Assembly: GCA_044869805.1 (NCBI GenBank)
Contig: JBIOXV010000117.1
Coordinates: 1-64,000 of the forward strand
DNA: 64,000 bases
Source: CAWDVR01 sp044869805
Lineage (GTDB): Bacteria > Acidobacteriota > Thermoanaerobaculia > Multivoradales > SZUA-115
Reading direction: 5' to 3'
In this document: piece after piece, positions 41,010 through 49,961 of the stretch
Layout: the number at the start of each line of letters is the position of its first letter
How positions within the stretch are numbered: position 1 is the first letter of the stretch
Notes under the pieces: model-generated
Told to the model about the DNA's origin: nothing
The model's database searches: none
The model's input: the letters and a program-made list of their open reading frames with translations, nothing else
Translations under genes and position numbers: made by a program

Positions 41010-42467
41010 ATGCCTCCTCTCGCAGCCTCCCTCCCGCTGCTCCTGGTGCTCGCCTCGCCCGCTGCCCCGGGGCCCGGCGGCGACACCGTGGTCGCCACCT
41101 ACCGCGACGGCGAGGTCACCGCCTCCGAGGTGGCCGCATGGTCGCGCTTCGTGGAGCTCGACGGCGGCTCGACCAAGGGCCTGAGCCTCGAGAGCAGGGT
41201 GCAGGAGATCGTGGTGCTCGAGGCCCTCGCCCGCCGCTTCGAGGCCGCGCCTGCCGCCGCCCGCGAGGAGGTCGAGGGCCAGCGCCGCGCGCTCGACGCC
41301 AAGCTCGCGGAGCGCGCCCTGCGCCGCCACCTCCTCGCCCGCGCCGAGCCCACGGAGGCCGACCTGCGCCGGCTCTACGCGGCGCGCCGGGAAGCGCTCG
41401 CCGAGCCCAGGCGCTGGCGGCTGGAGGACGTGTTCAAGAGCTTCCCAGAGGGCGCGGACGAGGCTACCCGGTCGGCGGTGCGGAGTGCCCTCGCAGCGGT
41501 ACGCGAGAGGCTGCTCGCCGGCGCCGAGTTCGCGGCCGTGGCGCGCGCCGAGTCAGAGTCGTCGACCCGCTTGCGCAGCGGCGCCATGGGCTTCGTCACC
41601 CTCGACCGGCTGGCCCCACCGCTGGCGCGGGCGGTGGCGGAGCTCGGCCAGGGCGAGATCAGCCCGCTCGTCGAGCTGCCGCGCGGGGTGGTGATCGTGC
41701 GCTGCGTGCAGGTGATCGAGGCCCACTCCCCGAGCTTCGAGGAGGCGCGGGAGGGACTGGCCACCGAGCTGCGCAACCAGCGCTTCGAGGAGCTGTGGGA
41801 CGAGGCCGCGCGCCGCGGTGAGCCGGGCCTGGAGGCCGAGCGCCTGGGGCTCACCCGCACCCCGGACCAGGAGCTCCTGCGACGCTTCAAGCACCTGGAG
41901 CTCGCGGCGCAGGCCGCGGCCAACGAGGCTACCCGGGACGAGATCGGCGAGCCTTCCGACGACGAGCTACGGGCCGCTTTCGAGGCGCAGCCTCGAGGAT
42001 GGAGCGCACCGCGCCGCTCGCAGCTTCGCGTGCTCCGCGTGCCGATCCGCAACCATCTGCCCGCCTCCTTCTACGACCGGGTACGGCGGCACGGCCGGGA
42101 GCTCTCGGCCCCGGCCGGCGACGGCGGACCACGAAGCCTGGAGGCCGTGGCCGCCGATCTGGCGCCTCACGCCGAGATCGAGGACCTGGGCTGGAAGACC
42201 GACGACGAGATCTGGGCCCTCGGCATGAACGCCGACGCCGCGGTGCGTGATCTCGACCCAGGGGAGCTCAGCCCGGCGGTGCAGGAGTCCCAGACCTTCC
42301 TCATCTTCCAGCTCGTGGCCAGGCAGGACGAGCGCCGGCTCGCTCTCGCCGAGGCCCGGCCCCAAGTGCGCGCCGCGCTGCTCGACCGCCGGCGGCGCGA
42401 GGCCGGGGAGCGGCTCCGGCAGCGGGTCTTCGACGAGCAGGCGATCCGAATGAGAACCAGTGAATAA
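41010..42467 (+). CDS. exported parvulin-type (PpiC/SurA-like) foldase
   Basis: 485 residues. It has a short signal peptide (PPLAASLPLLLVLASPAAPGPG). A SurA-like helical N-domain (VVATYRDGEVTASEVAAWSRF) is followed by a parvulin domain at about 130-230 (WRLEDVFKSFPEG ... SGAMGFVTLDRLAPPLARAVAELGQGEISPLVELPRGVVIVRCVQV). A second, more diverged one follows at about 325-460 (QLRVLRVPI ... EDLGWKTDDEIWALG ... LSPAVQESQTFLIFQLV). Such proteins help fold outer-membrane or periplasmic proteins. It is the first gene of a four-gene operon: its last 8 bases overlap the sulfatase-like gene. Confidence 0.82.
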   Translation: MPPLAASLPLLLVLASPAAPGPGGDTVVATYRDGEVTASEVAAWSRFVELDGGSTKGLSLESRVQEIVVLEALARRFEAAPAAAREEVEGQRRALDAKLAERALRRHLLARAEPTEADLRRLYAARREALAEPRRWRLEDVFKSFPEGADEATRSAVRSALAAVRERLLAGAEFAAVARAESESSTRLRSGAMGFVTLDRLAPPLARAVAELGQGEISPLVELPRGVVIVRCVQVIEAHSPSFEEAREGLATELRNQRFEELWDEAARRGEPGLEAERLGLTRTPDQELLRRFKHLELAAQAAANEATRDEIGEPSDDELRAAFEAQPRGWSAPRRSQLRVLRVPIRNHLPASFYDRVRRHGRELSAPAGDGGPRSLEAVAADLAPHAEIEDLGWKTDDEIWALGMNADAAVRDLDPGELSPAVQESQTFLIFQLVARQDERRLALAEARPQVRAALLDRRRREAGERLRQRVFDEQAIRMRTSE

Positions 42468-44598
42468 GCCTGCTGCGCGGGCCTGCCGCGGCGTCGCGCT
42501 TCTCTCCGCGCTCCTCCTCGCGGCCTGCGACCGCGGCCCGCGCCTCAACCTGCTGCTGGTGACCTTCGACACCACGCGCGCCGACTTCATCGGCTGCTAC
42601 GGCAAGCAATCGGCACGCACCCCGACCCTCGACCGCCTGGCCGCCGAGGGCACGCTGTTCGAGAACTGCCTCACGCCGGTGCCCATCACCACGCCGTCGC
42701 ACTCCACCATGTTCACCGGCCTCTACCCCCTGGCCCACGGCGTGCGCGACAACGGCCGCTTCCGGCTGCCGGCCGAGCGCACCACCCTGGCCGAGCTGCT
42801 CAAGGCCGAGGGCTACGCCACGGGCGCCGCGGTGGGCGCCTTTCCGCTGACCCGCGACTGGGGCCTGGACCAGGGCTTCGACTTTTACGACGACCACATC
42901 ACGGTCGCCGCCGAGGACGAGCGCGGCCGGCGGCAGCGCGACCCGGGCGTCTTCTTCGACGAGCGGCCGGCCTCGCGGGTCAACGACGCGATGCTGCCCT
43001 GGCTGCGCGCCAACGCGCGCCGGCGCTTCTTCGCCTTCGTCCACTACTGGGACCCGCACCAGCCGCACGTGCCGCCGCCGCCCTTCTCCGACCTCTACCC
43101 GCACGACCTCTACCAGGGCGAGATCGCCTACGCCGACCAGGCGCTGGGCGTGCTGCTCGGCGAGCTCGAGCGCCAGGGCGTGTACGACCGCACCGTGGTC
43201 GCCATGCTCGGCGACCACGGCGAGGGGCGGGGCGAGCACCAGGAGGACACCCACTCCATGCTGCTCTACAACGCCACGCTGCACGTGCCGTGGATCGTGC
43301 GCATCCCGGGCGAGCCGGGCGGGAGGCGTGTGGCGGCGCGGGTTGGCACGGTCGACCTGATGCCAACGCTGCTCGAGGTCCTGGGCCTGCCGGTGCCTGA
43401 CGAGGTGCAGGGGCGCTCGCTGCTCGCCGAGCTACGCCGTGCCACGCCGGGGCAGCCCGCGCTCGCCTCGGCCGACAACCGTCCCTACTACGCCGAAACC
43501 CTGTCACCGCGGCTGTCCTACGGCTGGGGAGAGCTGCGCGCCCTCTTCCTGGGGCCGTTCAAGTACGTGCACGGCCCACGGCGCGAGCTCTTCGATACGC
43601 GCTACGACCCGCAGGAGCTCACCAACCTGGCCCCCGGCCCCGAGGCGGAGCGGATGCACGGCGGCCTCGAGGCATTCGTCGCCAGGAATGCCAGCGCCGG
43701 AGCCGCCCAGGCGGTGTCAGACAGCGACCCGGAGACCCGCGCGCGGCTCGCCGCGCTGGGCTACATCTCGGCCGGCGGCGAAGGGCCGATCGAGATCGAG
43801 GAGGAGCTCTCCGAGGACGGCGACCCGCCGCAGGAGCACATCTGGAGCGTCAGCCTGTGGAGCCAGTGCAAGCAGGCCCTGCAGCGCTTCGACTACCTCT
43901 CCGCCCGCGAGCACGCGCTGCGGCTGGTCGAGGCGGAGCCTGATAACGCGTTCTTCCGCGCCCTGCTCGGCACCGCGCTGATCGGCCTCGGGCAAGAGCG
44001 CGAGGCTGCCGAGGTCGCCGAGCAGGGGCCGATCAATCCCCAGAACGACTACGTGTACCTGGAGGCGGCGCGGCTGCTGTTCTCCGTCGGCGACCACGAG
44101 CGGGCGATGGGCCTCGCCGGGCGGGTGGCGGCGGCGCAGCCGTCGGCCGCGGCGCACTTCCTGCTCGGCGCCATGGTGGGCGAGCTCGGCGATCGCGGCG
44201 CCGAGGAGAAGGAGCTCAGGGCCGCCCTCGCCCTCGACCCGAGCCACGCCCGGTCGCGCCAGCGCCTCGCCGTGCTGCTCGCCGAGGCCGGCCGCTTCGC
44301 CGAGGCCGAGACCGAGCTGCGACTCCTGGCCGCCGAGTCGCCGCTCGATCCCTCGGCCCACCTCAACCTGGCCACGCTGCTGCTCCAGACCGGGCGCCGC
44401 GAGGAGGCCCGCGGCGAGCTGCGCCGCGCCCTCGACCTCGCCCCCGAGTACTGCCGGGCCCACCTGGCAATGCTCGCCCTGCACCTCGAGGCCGGCGAGG
44501 AGAGCGCGGCCGAGGCCGCCTTCGGCGAGCTCCAGGCGCGGTGCCGCGATCCGCGGATCGTCGCCGAAGCCCGCGGCAGAATGGAGTCGCCACCGTGA
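42460..44598 (+). CDS. sulfatase-fold lipoprotein with TPR domain
   Basis: 712 residues, GTG start overlapping the upstream gene. A lipobox (SALLLAACD) predicts a lipid-anchored protein. The alkaline-phosphatase/sulfatase domain runs from about residue 28 to 400: LLLVTFDTTRADFIGCYG (metal Asp pair), PITTPSHSTMFTGLYPLAHGVR, HYWDPHQPH, and VVAMLGDHGEGRGEH (metal Asp-His). The position of the formylglycine Cys/Ser of true sulfatases is a Thr here and the following Arg is His, so it is more likely a Thr-nucleophile phosphatase or phosphotransferase than a sulfatase. From about 440 on there are TPR-like repeats (AHFLLGAMVGELGDRGAEEKELRAALALDP). The substrate is unknown. Confidence 0.83.
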   Translation: MNKPAARACRGVALLSALLLAACDRGPRLNLLLVTFDTTRADFIGCYGKQSARTPTLDRLAAEGTLFENCLTPVPITTPSHSTMFTGLYPLAHGVRDNGRFRLPAERTTLAELLKAEGYATGAAVGAFPLTRDWGLDQGFDFYDDHITVAAEDERGRRQRDPGVFFDERPASRVNDAMLPWLRANARRRFFAFVHYWDPHQPHVPPPPFSDLYPHDLYQGEIAYADQALGVLLGELERQGVYDRTVVAMLGDHGEGRGEHQEDTHSMLLYNATLHVPWIVRIPGEPGGRRVAARVGTVDLMPTLLEVLGLPVPDEVQGRSLLAELRRATPGQPALASADNRPYYAETLSPRLSYGWGELRALFLGPFKYVHGPRRELFDTRYDPQELTNLAPGPEAERMHGGLEAFVARNASAGAAQAVSDSDPETRARLAALGYISAGGEGPIEIEEELSEDGDPPQEHIWSVSLWSQCKQALQRFDYLSAREHALRLVEAEPDNAFFRALLGTALIGLGQEREAAEVAEQGPINPQNDYVYLEAARLLFSVGDHERAMGLAGRVAAAQPSAAAHFLLGAMVGELGDRGAEEKELRAALALDPSHARSRQRLAVLLAEAGRFAEAETELRLLAAESPLDPSAHLNLATLLLQTGRREEARGELRRALDLAPEYCRAHLAMLALHLEAGEESAAEAAFGELQARCRDPRIVAEARGRMESPP

Positions 44599-46310
44599 GG
44601 CCTCAGGGCCGCGTGCTGGTGCCTACTCTTCTGCTCGTGGTCTCCGCCTGCGGCGGCGGAGCGCCGCCCGGCTCCGAGGAGAACCCCGCGGAAGTGGCGG
44701 CCACCAGCCGGCACGGGTCGATCCGCTGCGCGGCGATCGAGCCCGCGGTGCGCGCCGCGGTCGCCGGCGAGCCCGCGGACGAGACCGAGGCGCTGGTCGA
44801 CGCCTACCGCCGCGTGGCCGAGGATCGAGTGGTGGAGCTCGCCCTGCTGGGCAGCTCCGACGGCCGTGAACGCGCCCTCGAAGCGCTCGGCGAGGAGCGC
44901 GAGAAGGTGCACCGCGACGCGGTGGTGGACCTCTACCTGCAGGAGAGCCTGCGGCCCGACCTGTCGGTTTCCGAGGCCGAGATCCACGCCTACTACGAGG
45001 CCCACCGCGAGCGCTTCCACCGGCCGGCGCAGCGCCAGGTCTGGCACCTCTTCCGGCGCCACGAGGACCCCGCCCACCCCGAGGCCACGGTGGCCTTCGT
45101 CGAAGGCTTGCGCCAGCGCATCCTGGCCGGCGCCAGCTTCGCCGACCTGGCGCGCGAGCACTCGCACTCCGAGACCCGGCTGCTGGGCGGCCGGCTGGGC
45201 GTGGTGGCGCCAGGCAAGCTGCCGCCGAAGCTCGAGGCGATCGTCTTCGGCCTCGCCGCGAACCAGCTCAGCGCCCCGATCTCCACTCGCCAGGGGGTGT
45301 TCCTGTTCCGCATCGGCGACGTGATCCCGGAGAAGGACTTCCCTGTGGCGGACATGCGGCTGACCATCGCCCGCGAGGTGCGCGAGCAGAAGGTGCGCCA
45401 GGCGCTGGCGGCGGCGGCCGGCGACGAGCCCCTGCCGCCCGAGGCGCGAGTGCTCGACGCCGAGGCGCTGCGGCGCGTGCCGGCCCTCGGCGAGGAGGAG
45501 GTGGCGCTCGAGGTCGGCGGCTACCGCCTGACCGTCGCCGAGCTGCGCGAGGCGCTGGCCGAGCGGCGCCACGACGCTCCGCCGTCGCTCGAGCCCGAGC
45601 GCGACATGGAGCACTTCTACGAGGCGCTGGTGCTGCGCCAGCGGCTGTTCCTCAAGGCTGAGCGGGAAGGCTTCGTCGAGCGGCGTCGCGCCGCGGTCGA
45701 GACCCTCGAGCGGCACCTCGGCAGCGAGCGCTGGCTGCGCCGGGAGCTCGAGCGCCGCATGGAGGAGAAGGTCGACCGCGCGGAGGAGGAGCGGCGGCGC
45801 TTCTACGACGACAACAGCTACCTCTACCAGACGCCCTTGCGCTTGAAGCTCCGCATCCTCCAGGCGCCGCTCGGCAGCGACCCGGCAGCGCGCCTGGCGC
45901 GGCTCGAGGCGCTGCGCGAGGAGCTCGCCGCCGGCGACCTCGACCTCGAGCAGGCGGCGCAGGCGATCGGCGGCGTCACCCGCGACCTGGGCTGGTCCGG
46001 CGCCGCCACCCTCGGCTCTCTCGAGCCCAAGGTGCGCTACTACCTGCTGGACATGAGCGGCACCGGCTACACCATCCCCTTCCAGGCCAACCGGCAGCTC
46101 TCGCTGATCCAGGTCGAGGCCCGCGAGGAGCCGCGCGAGCGGCCCTACGAAGAGGTCGCGGACCCGGTGCGCCGCGACTACCTCGAGCGCCACCGCCAGG
46201 AGCTCTACCGGCAGGTGATCGACGAGATCCTCGCCGCCGCCGACTTCCGCTTCCACCGCGAGGCGGTGCTGGCGCGGCTGGGGACGGCAACACCCGCGGC
46301 CGGGTCGTAG
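44595..46310 (+). CDS. second PpiC-type foldase, lipoprotein
   Basis: 571 residues from GTG 44595, which overlaps the previous stop (GTGA). A lipobox (LLLVVSACGGG) lies at residues 11-21. A SurA-like N-domain is followed by a parvulin domain at about 145-240 (RQVWHLFRRHEDPAHPEATVAFVEGLRQRILAGASFADLAREHSHSETRLLGGRLGVV). A second SurA-like segment with a heavily charged helix follows (RRELERRMEEKVDRAEEERRRFYDDN). The C-terminal part (LKLRILQAPLG ... RDLGWSGAATLGSLEPKVRYYLL) looks like a diverged second parvulin domain. It is probably anchored in the envelope and works with the first foldase of the operon. Confidence 0.82.
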   Translation: MRPQGRVLVPTLLLVVSACGGGAPPGSEENPAEVAATSRHGSIRCAAIEPAVRAAVAGEPADETEALVDAYRRVAEDRVVELALLGSSDGRERALEALGEEREKVHRDAVVDLYLQESLRPDLSVSEAEIHAYYEAHRERFHRPAQRQVWHLFRRHEDPAHPEATVAFVEGLRQRILAGASFADLAREHSHSETRLLGGRLGVVAPGKLPPKLEAIVFGLAANQLSAPISTRQGVFLFRIGDVIPEKDFPVADMRLTIAREVREQKVRQALAAAAGDEPLPPEARVLDAEALRRVPALGEEEVALEVGGYRLTVAELREALAERRHDAPPSLEPERDMEHFYEALVLRQRLFLKAEREGFVERRRAAVETLERHLGSERWLRRELERRMEEKVDRAEEERRRFYDDNSYLYQTPLRLKLRILQAPLGSDPAARLARLEALREELAAGDLDLEQAAQAIGGVTRDLGWSGAATLGSLEPKVRYYLLDMSGTGYTIPFQANRQLSLIQVEAREEPRERPYEEVADPVRRDYLERHRQELYRQVIDEILAAADFRFHREAVLARLGTATPAAGS

Positions 46311-46321
46311 CAGCCCGGCCC

Positions 46322-49300
46322 ATGGACCTCCGCTTCCTGTTCCTCCTCGCCTGCTTCGTGCTCTCCGGCGCCTCGGCGCTGGTCTTCGAGACGGTGTGGA
46401 CCGAGGAGCTGGCGCTGGTCTTCGGCGCCTCGGAGCTGGCGCTGGTGTCGGTGCTCGCCGCCTACATGACCGGCCTCGCCGCCGGCGCCGCGGCCGGCGC
46501 ACGCTGGGCGCGGCGGGTGGCGCGGCCGCTCCTCGCCTATGCCGTGATCGAGCTCGCGATCGGCCTCGCGGCGCTGGCCGTGCCGGCGGCGATCGCCGCG
46601 GCCGGCCGCCTGGAGGTGCTGCTGCTGGCGACCGACGGGGTCTACGGCGGCGAGGGCGCGGTCGCCGCCTCGACGCTCTTCCAGCTCGCCTCCTCGTTCC
46701 TCATCCTGCTCCTGCCCACGGCGCTGATGGGCGCCACGCTGCCGCTCCTGGTGCGCCACGCGGTGCGCAACCAGGAGGCGATCGGCGCGCGCGTCGGCAG
46801 CCTCTACGCGGCCAACACGCTGGGCGCGGCCACGGGCGCCGTGGTCACCGCCTTCGTGCTGCTGCCGTCGCTGGGCCTCGGCCGTGCCACCCTCGCCGGC
46901 GTGGCGCTCAACGGCTGCGTGGCGCTGCTGGCGGGCGGGCTCGGCATGGCCTCGCCGCCGCTCGCCACGGAGCGGGCCGGCGAGCGCGACCTCGCGGCCG
47001 CCGACCGCGGGCCCTGGTGGCCGCTGGCGGTGGTCGCCGTTTCCGGGGCGGTGGCGCTCGGCTGCGAGATCGTGTGGATGCGGCTCCTCACTCACCTGGT
47101 CGGCGGCAGCGTCTACGCCCTGGGCACGATGCTGGCGGCCTTCCTGGTCGCCATCGCCCTGGGCGCCGCCGCGTCTGCCGGGCTGGCGAGGACCCGCGAG
47201 CGCGCCCGCCTGGGCCTCGCCCTGGCGCAGCTCGGCGCCGCCGCGCTGTCGCTCGTCGCCTTCGCCGCCGCGGACCGGGTGCCGGATCTCGCGGCACGGC
47301 TCGCCGCCCAGGGCGCGAGCCGCCTGGCGGTGACGGCGGTGCTCGGAGCCCTGCTCATCCTCCCCGGCGCGCTCTGCCTGGGCGCCTCGTTTCCGCTCGC
47401 CGTGCGCGTGCTCGCGGGAGACGCGCGGCAGGCTTCCTTGGCCTCCGGCCGGGCGCTCGCCTGGAACACCCTGGGCGCCGTGGCCGGCACGGTGGCGACC
47501 GGCCTCTGGCTGCTGCCCGGTCTCGCCTTCGCCGGCGCCATGGCGCTGGCCGCGGCCGTGAGCCTGGGGCTCGCCGCCGTGGTCGCCGTCGCCGAACGGC
47601 CGCGCCTGTCGCCGGTGCTGGTCGCAGCGGTGCTGGGCCTGGGCGCCCTGGCCTTCGTACGACCGCCGACTCCCTGGCACGTGCTGCGCTCCTCGCCGCT
47701 GGCGATCCTGCTCGCCGCTCCGCCGGCCGAGGCGCCCCGCCAGCCCCCGGGCGAGGAGACGGAGCCGGCCGGCGAGGAGGGCTCCGACGCGCCGCCTCCC
47801 GACGGCTTCGGCGAGGTGGTGTACTACGGCGTGGGGCGCGGCGCCACTGTGCTGCTGCACGAGGACGGCGCCGAGTGGCGGCTGACCGGCAACGGGCTGC
47901 CGGAGTCTGCCGTGCAGCCACCCGGCGGCCGGCCGGGCCGCTACGCCGTGGCGCGCTGGCTGACGCTCTTGCCCGGCGCGGTGCGGGAGGAGGTGCGCGA
48001 GCTGCTGGTGATCGGCCTCGGCGCCGGCCACTCGATCGAGGAGCTGCCGCCGTCGATCGAGGAGATCCACGTGGTCGAGCTCGAGCCGGAGATGATCGCC
48101 GCCAACCGGTACCTCGCCGGCGAGCGGCGGCGCGACCCGCTGGCCGACCCGCGCCTGGCGCTGCACGTGGGCGACGTGCGCAGCGTGCTCTCGCTCTCGC
48201 GCCGGCGCTTCGACGCCATCGTGTCGCAGCCCTCGCATCCCTGGACTAGCGGCTCCTCGCACCTCTTCACCCGCGAGTTCTTCGAGCTCGCCCGCGCTCA
48301 CCTGGCCCCGGGCGGCGTCTTCGTGCAGTGGATCGGCCTCGACCTGGTGGACGCGCCGCTGCTCCAGAGCCTGGTAGCGACGCTCGCCGCCGCCTTCCCT
48401 CACGTCGAGGTCTACCAGCCCCACCCCTGGGGCGCGGTGCTGTTCGCGGCCTCGGACCAGCCGCTTGGCAGGGACGGCGCACCCTTCCTCGCCGAGGCGA
48501 GCGCCGAGGCTTGGCGCGCCCTGGGGGTTTCGAGCGCCGAGGACCTGGTGCTGGCGCGCGTGCTCGACGATGCCGGGGCTCGCCTGCTCGCGGCCGGCGC
48601 CGAGCTCAACACCGACCGGCGCAACCTGCTCCAGACCCGCTCGCCGCGCGCCCTCGCCAAGCCCGTGGGCCGCGCCGGGCTCGACCGGCTGATCGCGCCC
48701 TTCGATTCCATCCGCCGCCTGCCGCCGGGCGCCGATGGCGTTTACGTGGTGCGCTGGCTGACGCGCCAGCGCCAGCAGGGACGTGCGCTGCGCGCGGCCG
48801 CGGCACTCTCCGACGCCGGCCAGCGCCACGCCGCTTTCCTGTTCCTCGACCTCGCGGCCGGCCGCCGCCGGCCCGCCGAGCCGGCCGTCGCCGCCGAGCC
48901 TTCCGTGGAGCTGCGTTCGGCGCTGCTGCTCGCGCTGCGGCCGGCGATCGTCGAGGGTCGCGGGCCGGCGCCGCTCCTCGCCTGGTCCGAAGGCGACCCG
49001 GCGGCGGGCGCGGTGGTCGCAGGCTGGCGCCTGGCGCAGCGGGGCGAGGAACGCGAGATGGCCGGGCTCGAAGCGCCGCTCGCGGCCGTGCCACCGCGGC
49101 ACCCCCTCCACCAGGCCGCTACGCGGCTGCGCATCGGCTGGCGCCTGGCGAGCGGCGAGCCGCAGGCGGCGCGCGAGGCGGTCGGCCTGCTCGACCCTCT
49201 CCTCGCCGGCAGCGCCTCGGCCGGCGACCTGCTGCTCCGGGCCCGCCTCGGGGCGCAGGCGGGCGATGCGGCGACCGCCCTCGCCTCGCTCGACGAGCTC

Positions 49301-49444
49301 GCCCGCGCCACGGTGCCGGACCGCGGCCGGCGCCGCGCCCTGGCCGAAGAGGGGCTGGCAGTGCTGGAGGCGCTACCGCCGAGCGATGACCGAGAAGTGC
49401 GGGAGCGGTTGAAGGCGCTGCTCGAAGCGCAGGCGGCTCGCTAG
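46322..49444 (+). CDS. membrane-fused spermidine-synthase-like protein with C-terminal helical repeats
   Basis: 1040 residues. About 12-14 membrane helices fill residues 1-460 (MFS-like, starting FLFLLACFVLSGASALVFETVW). A Rossmann methyltransferase-like domain follows at about 560-720: LLVIGLGAGHSIEEL (SAM/dcSAM-binding Gly loop), VVELEPEMI (acidic residue), VGDVRSVL, SQPSHPWTSGSSHLFTREFF. The aminopropyltransferase Asp found in true spermidine synthases at the last motif (D-S-S/T-D-P) is replaced by S-Q-P-S, so polyamine synthesis is unlikely. The C-terminal 200 residues are Ala/Leu/Arg-rich TPR-like helices. It is the last gene of the operon, 11 bases past the foldase gene. Cytoplasmic-membrane location is clear; the activity is not. 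Confidence 0.82.
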   Translation: MDLRFLFLLACFVLSGASALVFETVWTEELALVFGASELALVSVLAAYMTGLAAGAAAGARWARRVARPLLAYAVIELAIGLAALAVPAAIAAAGRLEVLLLATDGVYGGEGAVAASTLFQLASSFLILLLPTALMGATLPLLVRHAVRNQEAIGARVGSLYAANTLGAATGAVVTAFVLLPSLGLGRATLAGVALNGCVALLAGGLGMASPPLATERAGERDLAAADRGPWWPLAVVAVSGAVALGCEIVWMRLLTHLVGGSVYALGTMLAAFLVAIALGAAASAGLARTRERARLGLALAQLGAAALSLVAFAAADRVPDLAARLAAQGASRLAVTAVLGALLILPGALCLGASFPLAVRVLAGDARQASLASGRALAWNTLGAVAGTVATGLWLLPGLAFAGAMALAAAVSLGLAAVVAVAERPRLSPVLVAAVLGLGALAFVRPPTPWHVLRSSPLAILLAAPPAEAPRQPPGEETEPAGEEGSDAPPPDGFGEVVYYGVGRGATVLLHEDGAEWRLTGNGLPESAVQPPGGRPGRYAVARWLTLLPGAVREEVRELLVIGLGAGHSIEELPPSIEEIHVVELEPEMIAANRYLAGERRRDPLADPRLALHVGDVRSVLSLSRRRFDAIVSQPSHPWTSGSSHLFTREFFELARAHLAPGGVFVQWIGLDLVDAPLLQSLVATLAAAFPHVEVYQPHPWGAVLFAASDQPLGRDGAPFLAEASAEAWRALGVSSAEDLVLARVLDDAGARLLAAGAELNTDRRNLLQTRSPRALAKPVGRAGLDRLIAPFDSIRRLPPGADGVYVVRWLTRQRQQGRALRAAAALSDAGQRHAAFLFLDLAAGRRRPAEPAVAAEPSVELRSALLLALRPAIVEGRGPAPLLAWSEGDPAAGAVVAGWRLAQRGEEREMAGLEAPLAAVPPRHPLHQAATRLRIGWRLASGEPQAAREAVGLLDPLLAGSASAGDLLLRARLGAQAGDAATALASLDELARATVPDRGRRRALAEEGLAVLEALPPSDDREVRERLKALLEAQAAR

Positions 49445-49478
49445 CAGCCCTGGTGAGAGTGCAATGGGCCGCGCGGGT

Positions 49479-49961
49479 TCACCAGGTTCGCTGGTATCGG
49501 AAGCCGCCCGTGTCGTGGCCGGCGCGGTATCCCATGGCGTCCAGGGAGCGGTCCTCCGGCGAGCGGGCGAGGAAAGCTTCGACGGCGGCCTCGACCGCGC
49601 CGCCTAGCTCGGCTCCCACGGAGCGAAACAGCCGGCCCGCGTCCTCGCCGATCCGCTCGGCGCCGTCGTGGAAGAGCGGCAGCTCGGTCAGCGCGTCGGC
49701 CGAGCCCTGTCCGAGGCCGGCCAGCCCGAGCGCGACGAGCCCTCGCCGCAGGATTTCCGGGTCGCGCTCCCGCACCGCGAGCGACGCCATGCGCTCGGCA
49801 TAGGCGCGCAGCACCGGCCAGTGCTCCTCCGCGGCGAGCGCGGACACCGGCGTCGAGGCGAGCAGGTCGTCGATCTCCGCGTCGCGCGGCGCCGGGATGG
49901 GAAGAGGCAGGTAGCCGTGGTTCTGCGCCGAGCTCAGGATCTGGAGTGGTTCGGGCCTCAT
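49479..49961 (-). CDS. small protein, probable second immunity gene of the RHS locus
   Basis: 160 residues, no signal peptide, mostly helical. PEILRRGLVALGLAGLGQGSADALTELPLFHDGAERIG and the tail RAGHDTGGFRYQRTW are the most distinctive parts. I cannot name the family with confidence. Its ATG overlaps the stop of the DUF416-like gene (ATGA), and both follow the RHS toxin gene on the same strand. That position is typical of cytoplasmic immunity proteins. It ends the toxin operon, convergent with the operon on the plus strand. Confidence 0.65.
   Translation of the reverse strand: MRPEPLQILSSAQNHGYLPLPIPAPRDAEIDDLLASTPVSALAAEEHWPVLRAYAERMASLAVRERDPEILRRGLVALGLAGLGQGSADALTELPLFHDGAERIGEDAGRLFRSVGAELGGAVEAAVEAFLARSPEDRSLDAMGYRAGHDTGGFRYQRTW

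Noticed and set aside
42460..43700. Annotation as a formylglycine sulfatase
   Set aside because: The C/S-x-P-x-R motif is absent (TTPSHS instead), so only the fold, not the sulfatase reaction, is claimed.
46205..49111. 968-codon minus-strand frame opposite the spermidine-synthase-like gene
   Set aside because: Arg/Gly/His/Gln-rich antisense of a gene with clear membrane helices and a Rossmann motif.
46322..49444. Annotation as a working spermidine synthase
   Set aside because: The catalytic Asp motif is replaced by SQPS, and the fusion to membrane helices and TPR-like repeats is typical of uncharacterised relatives.
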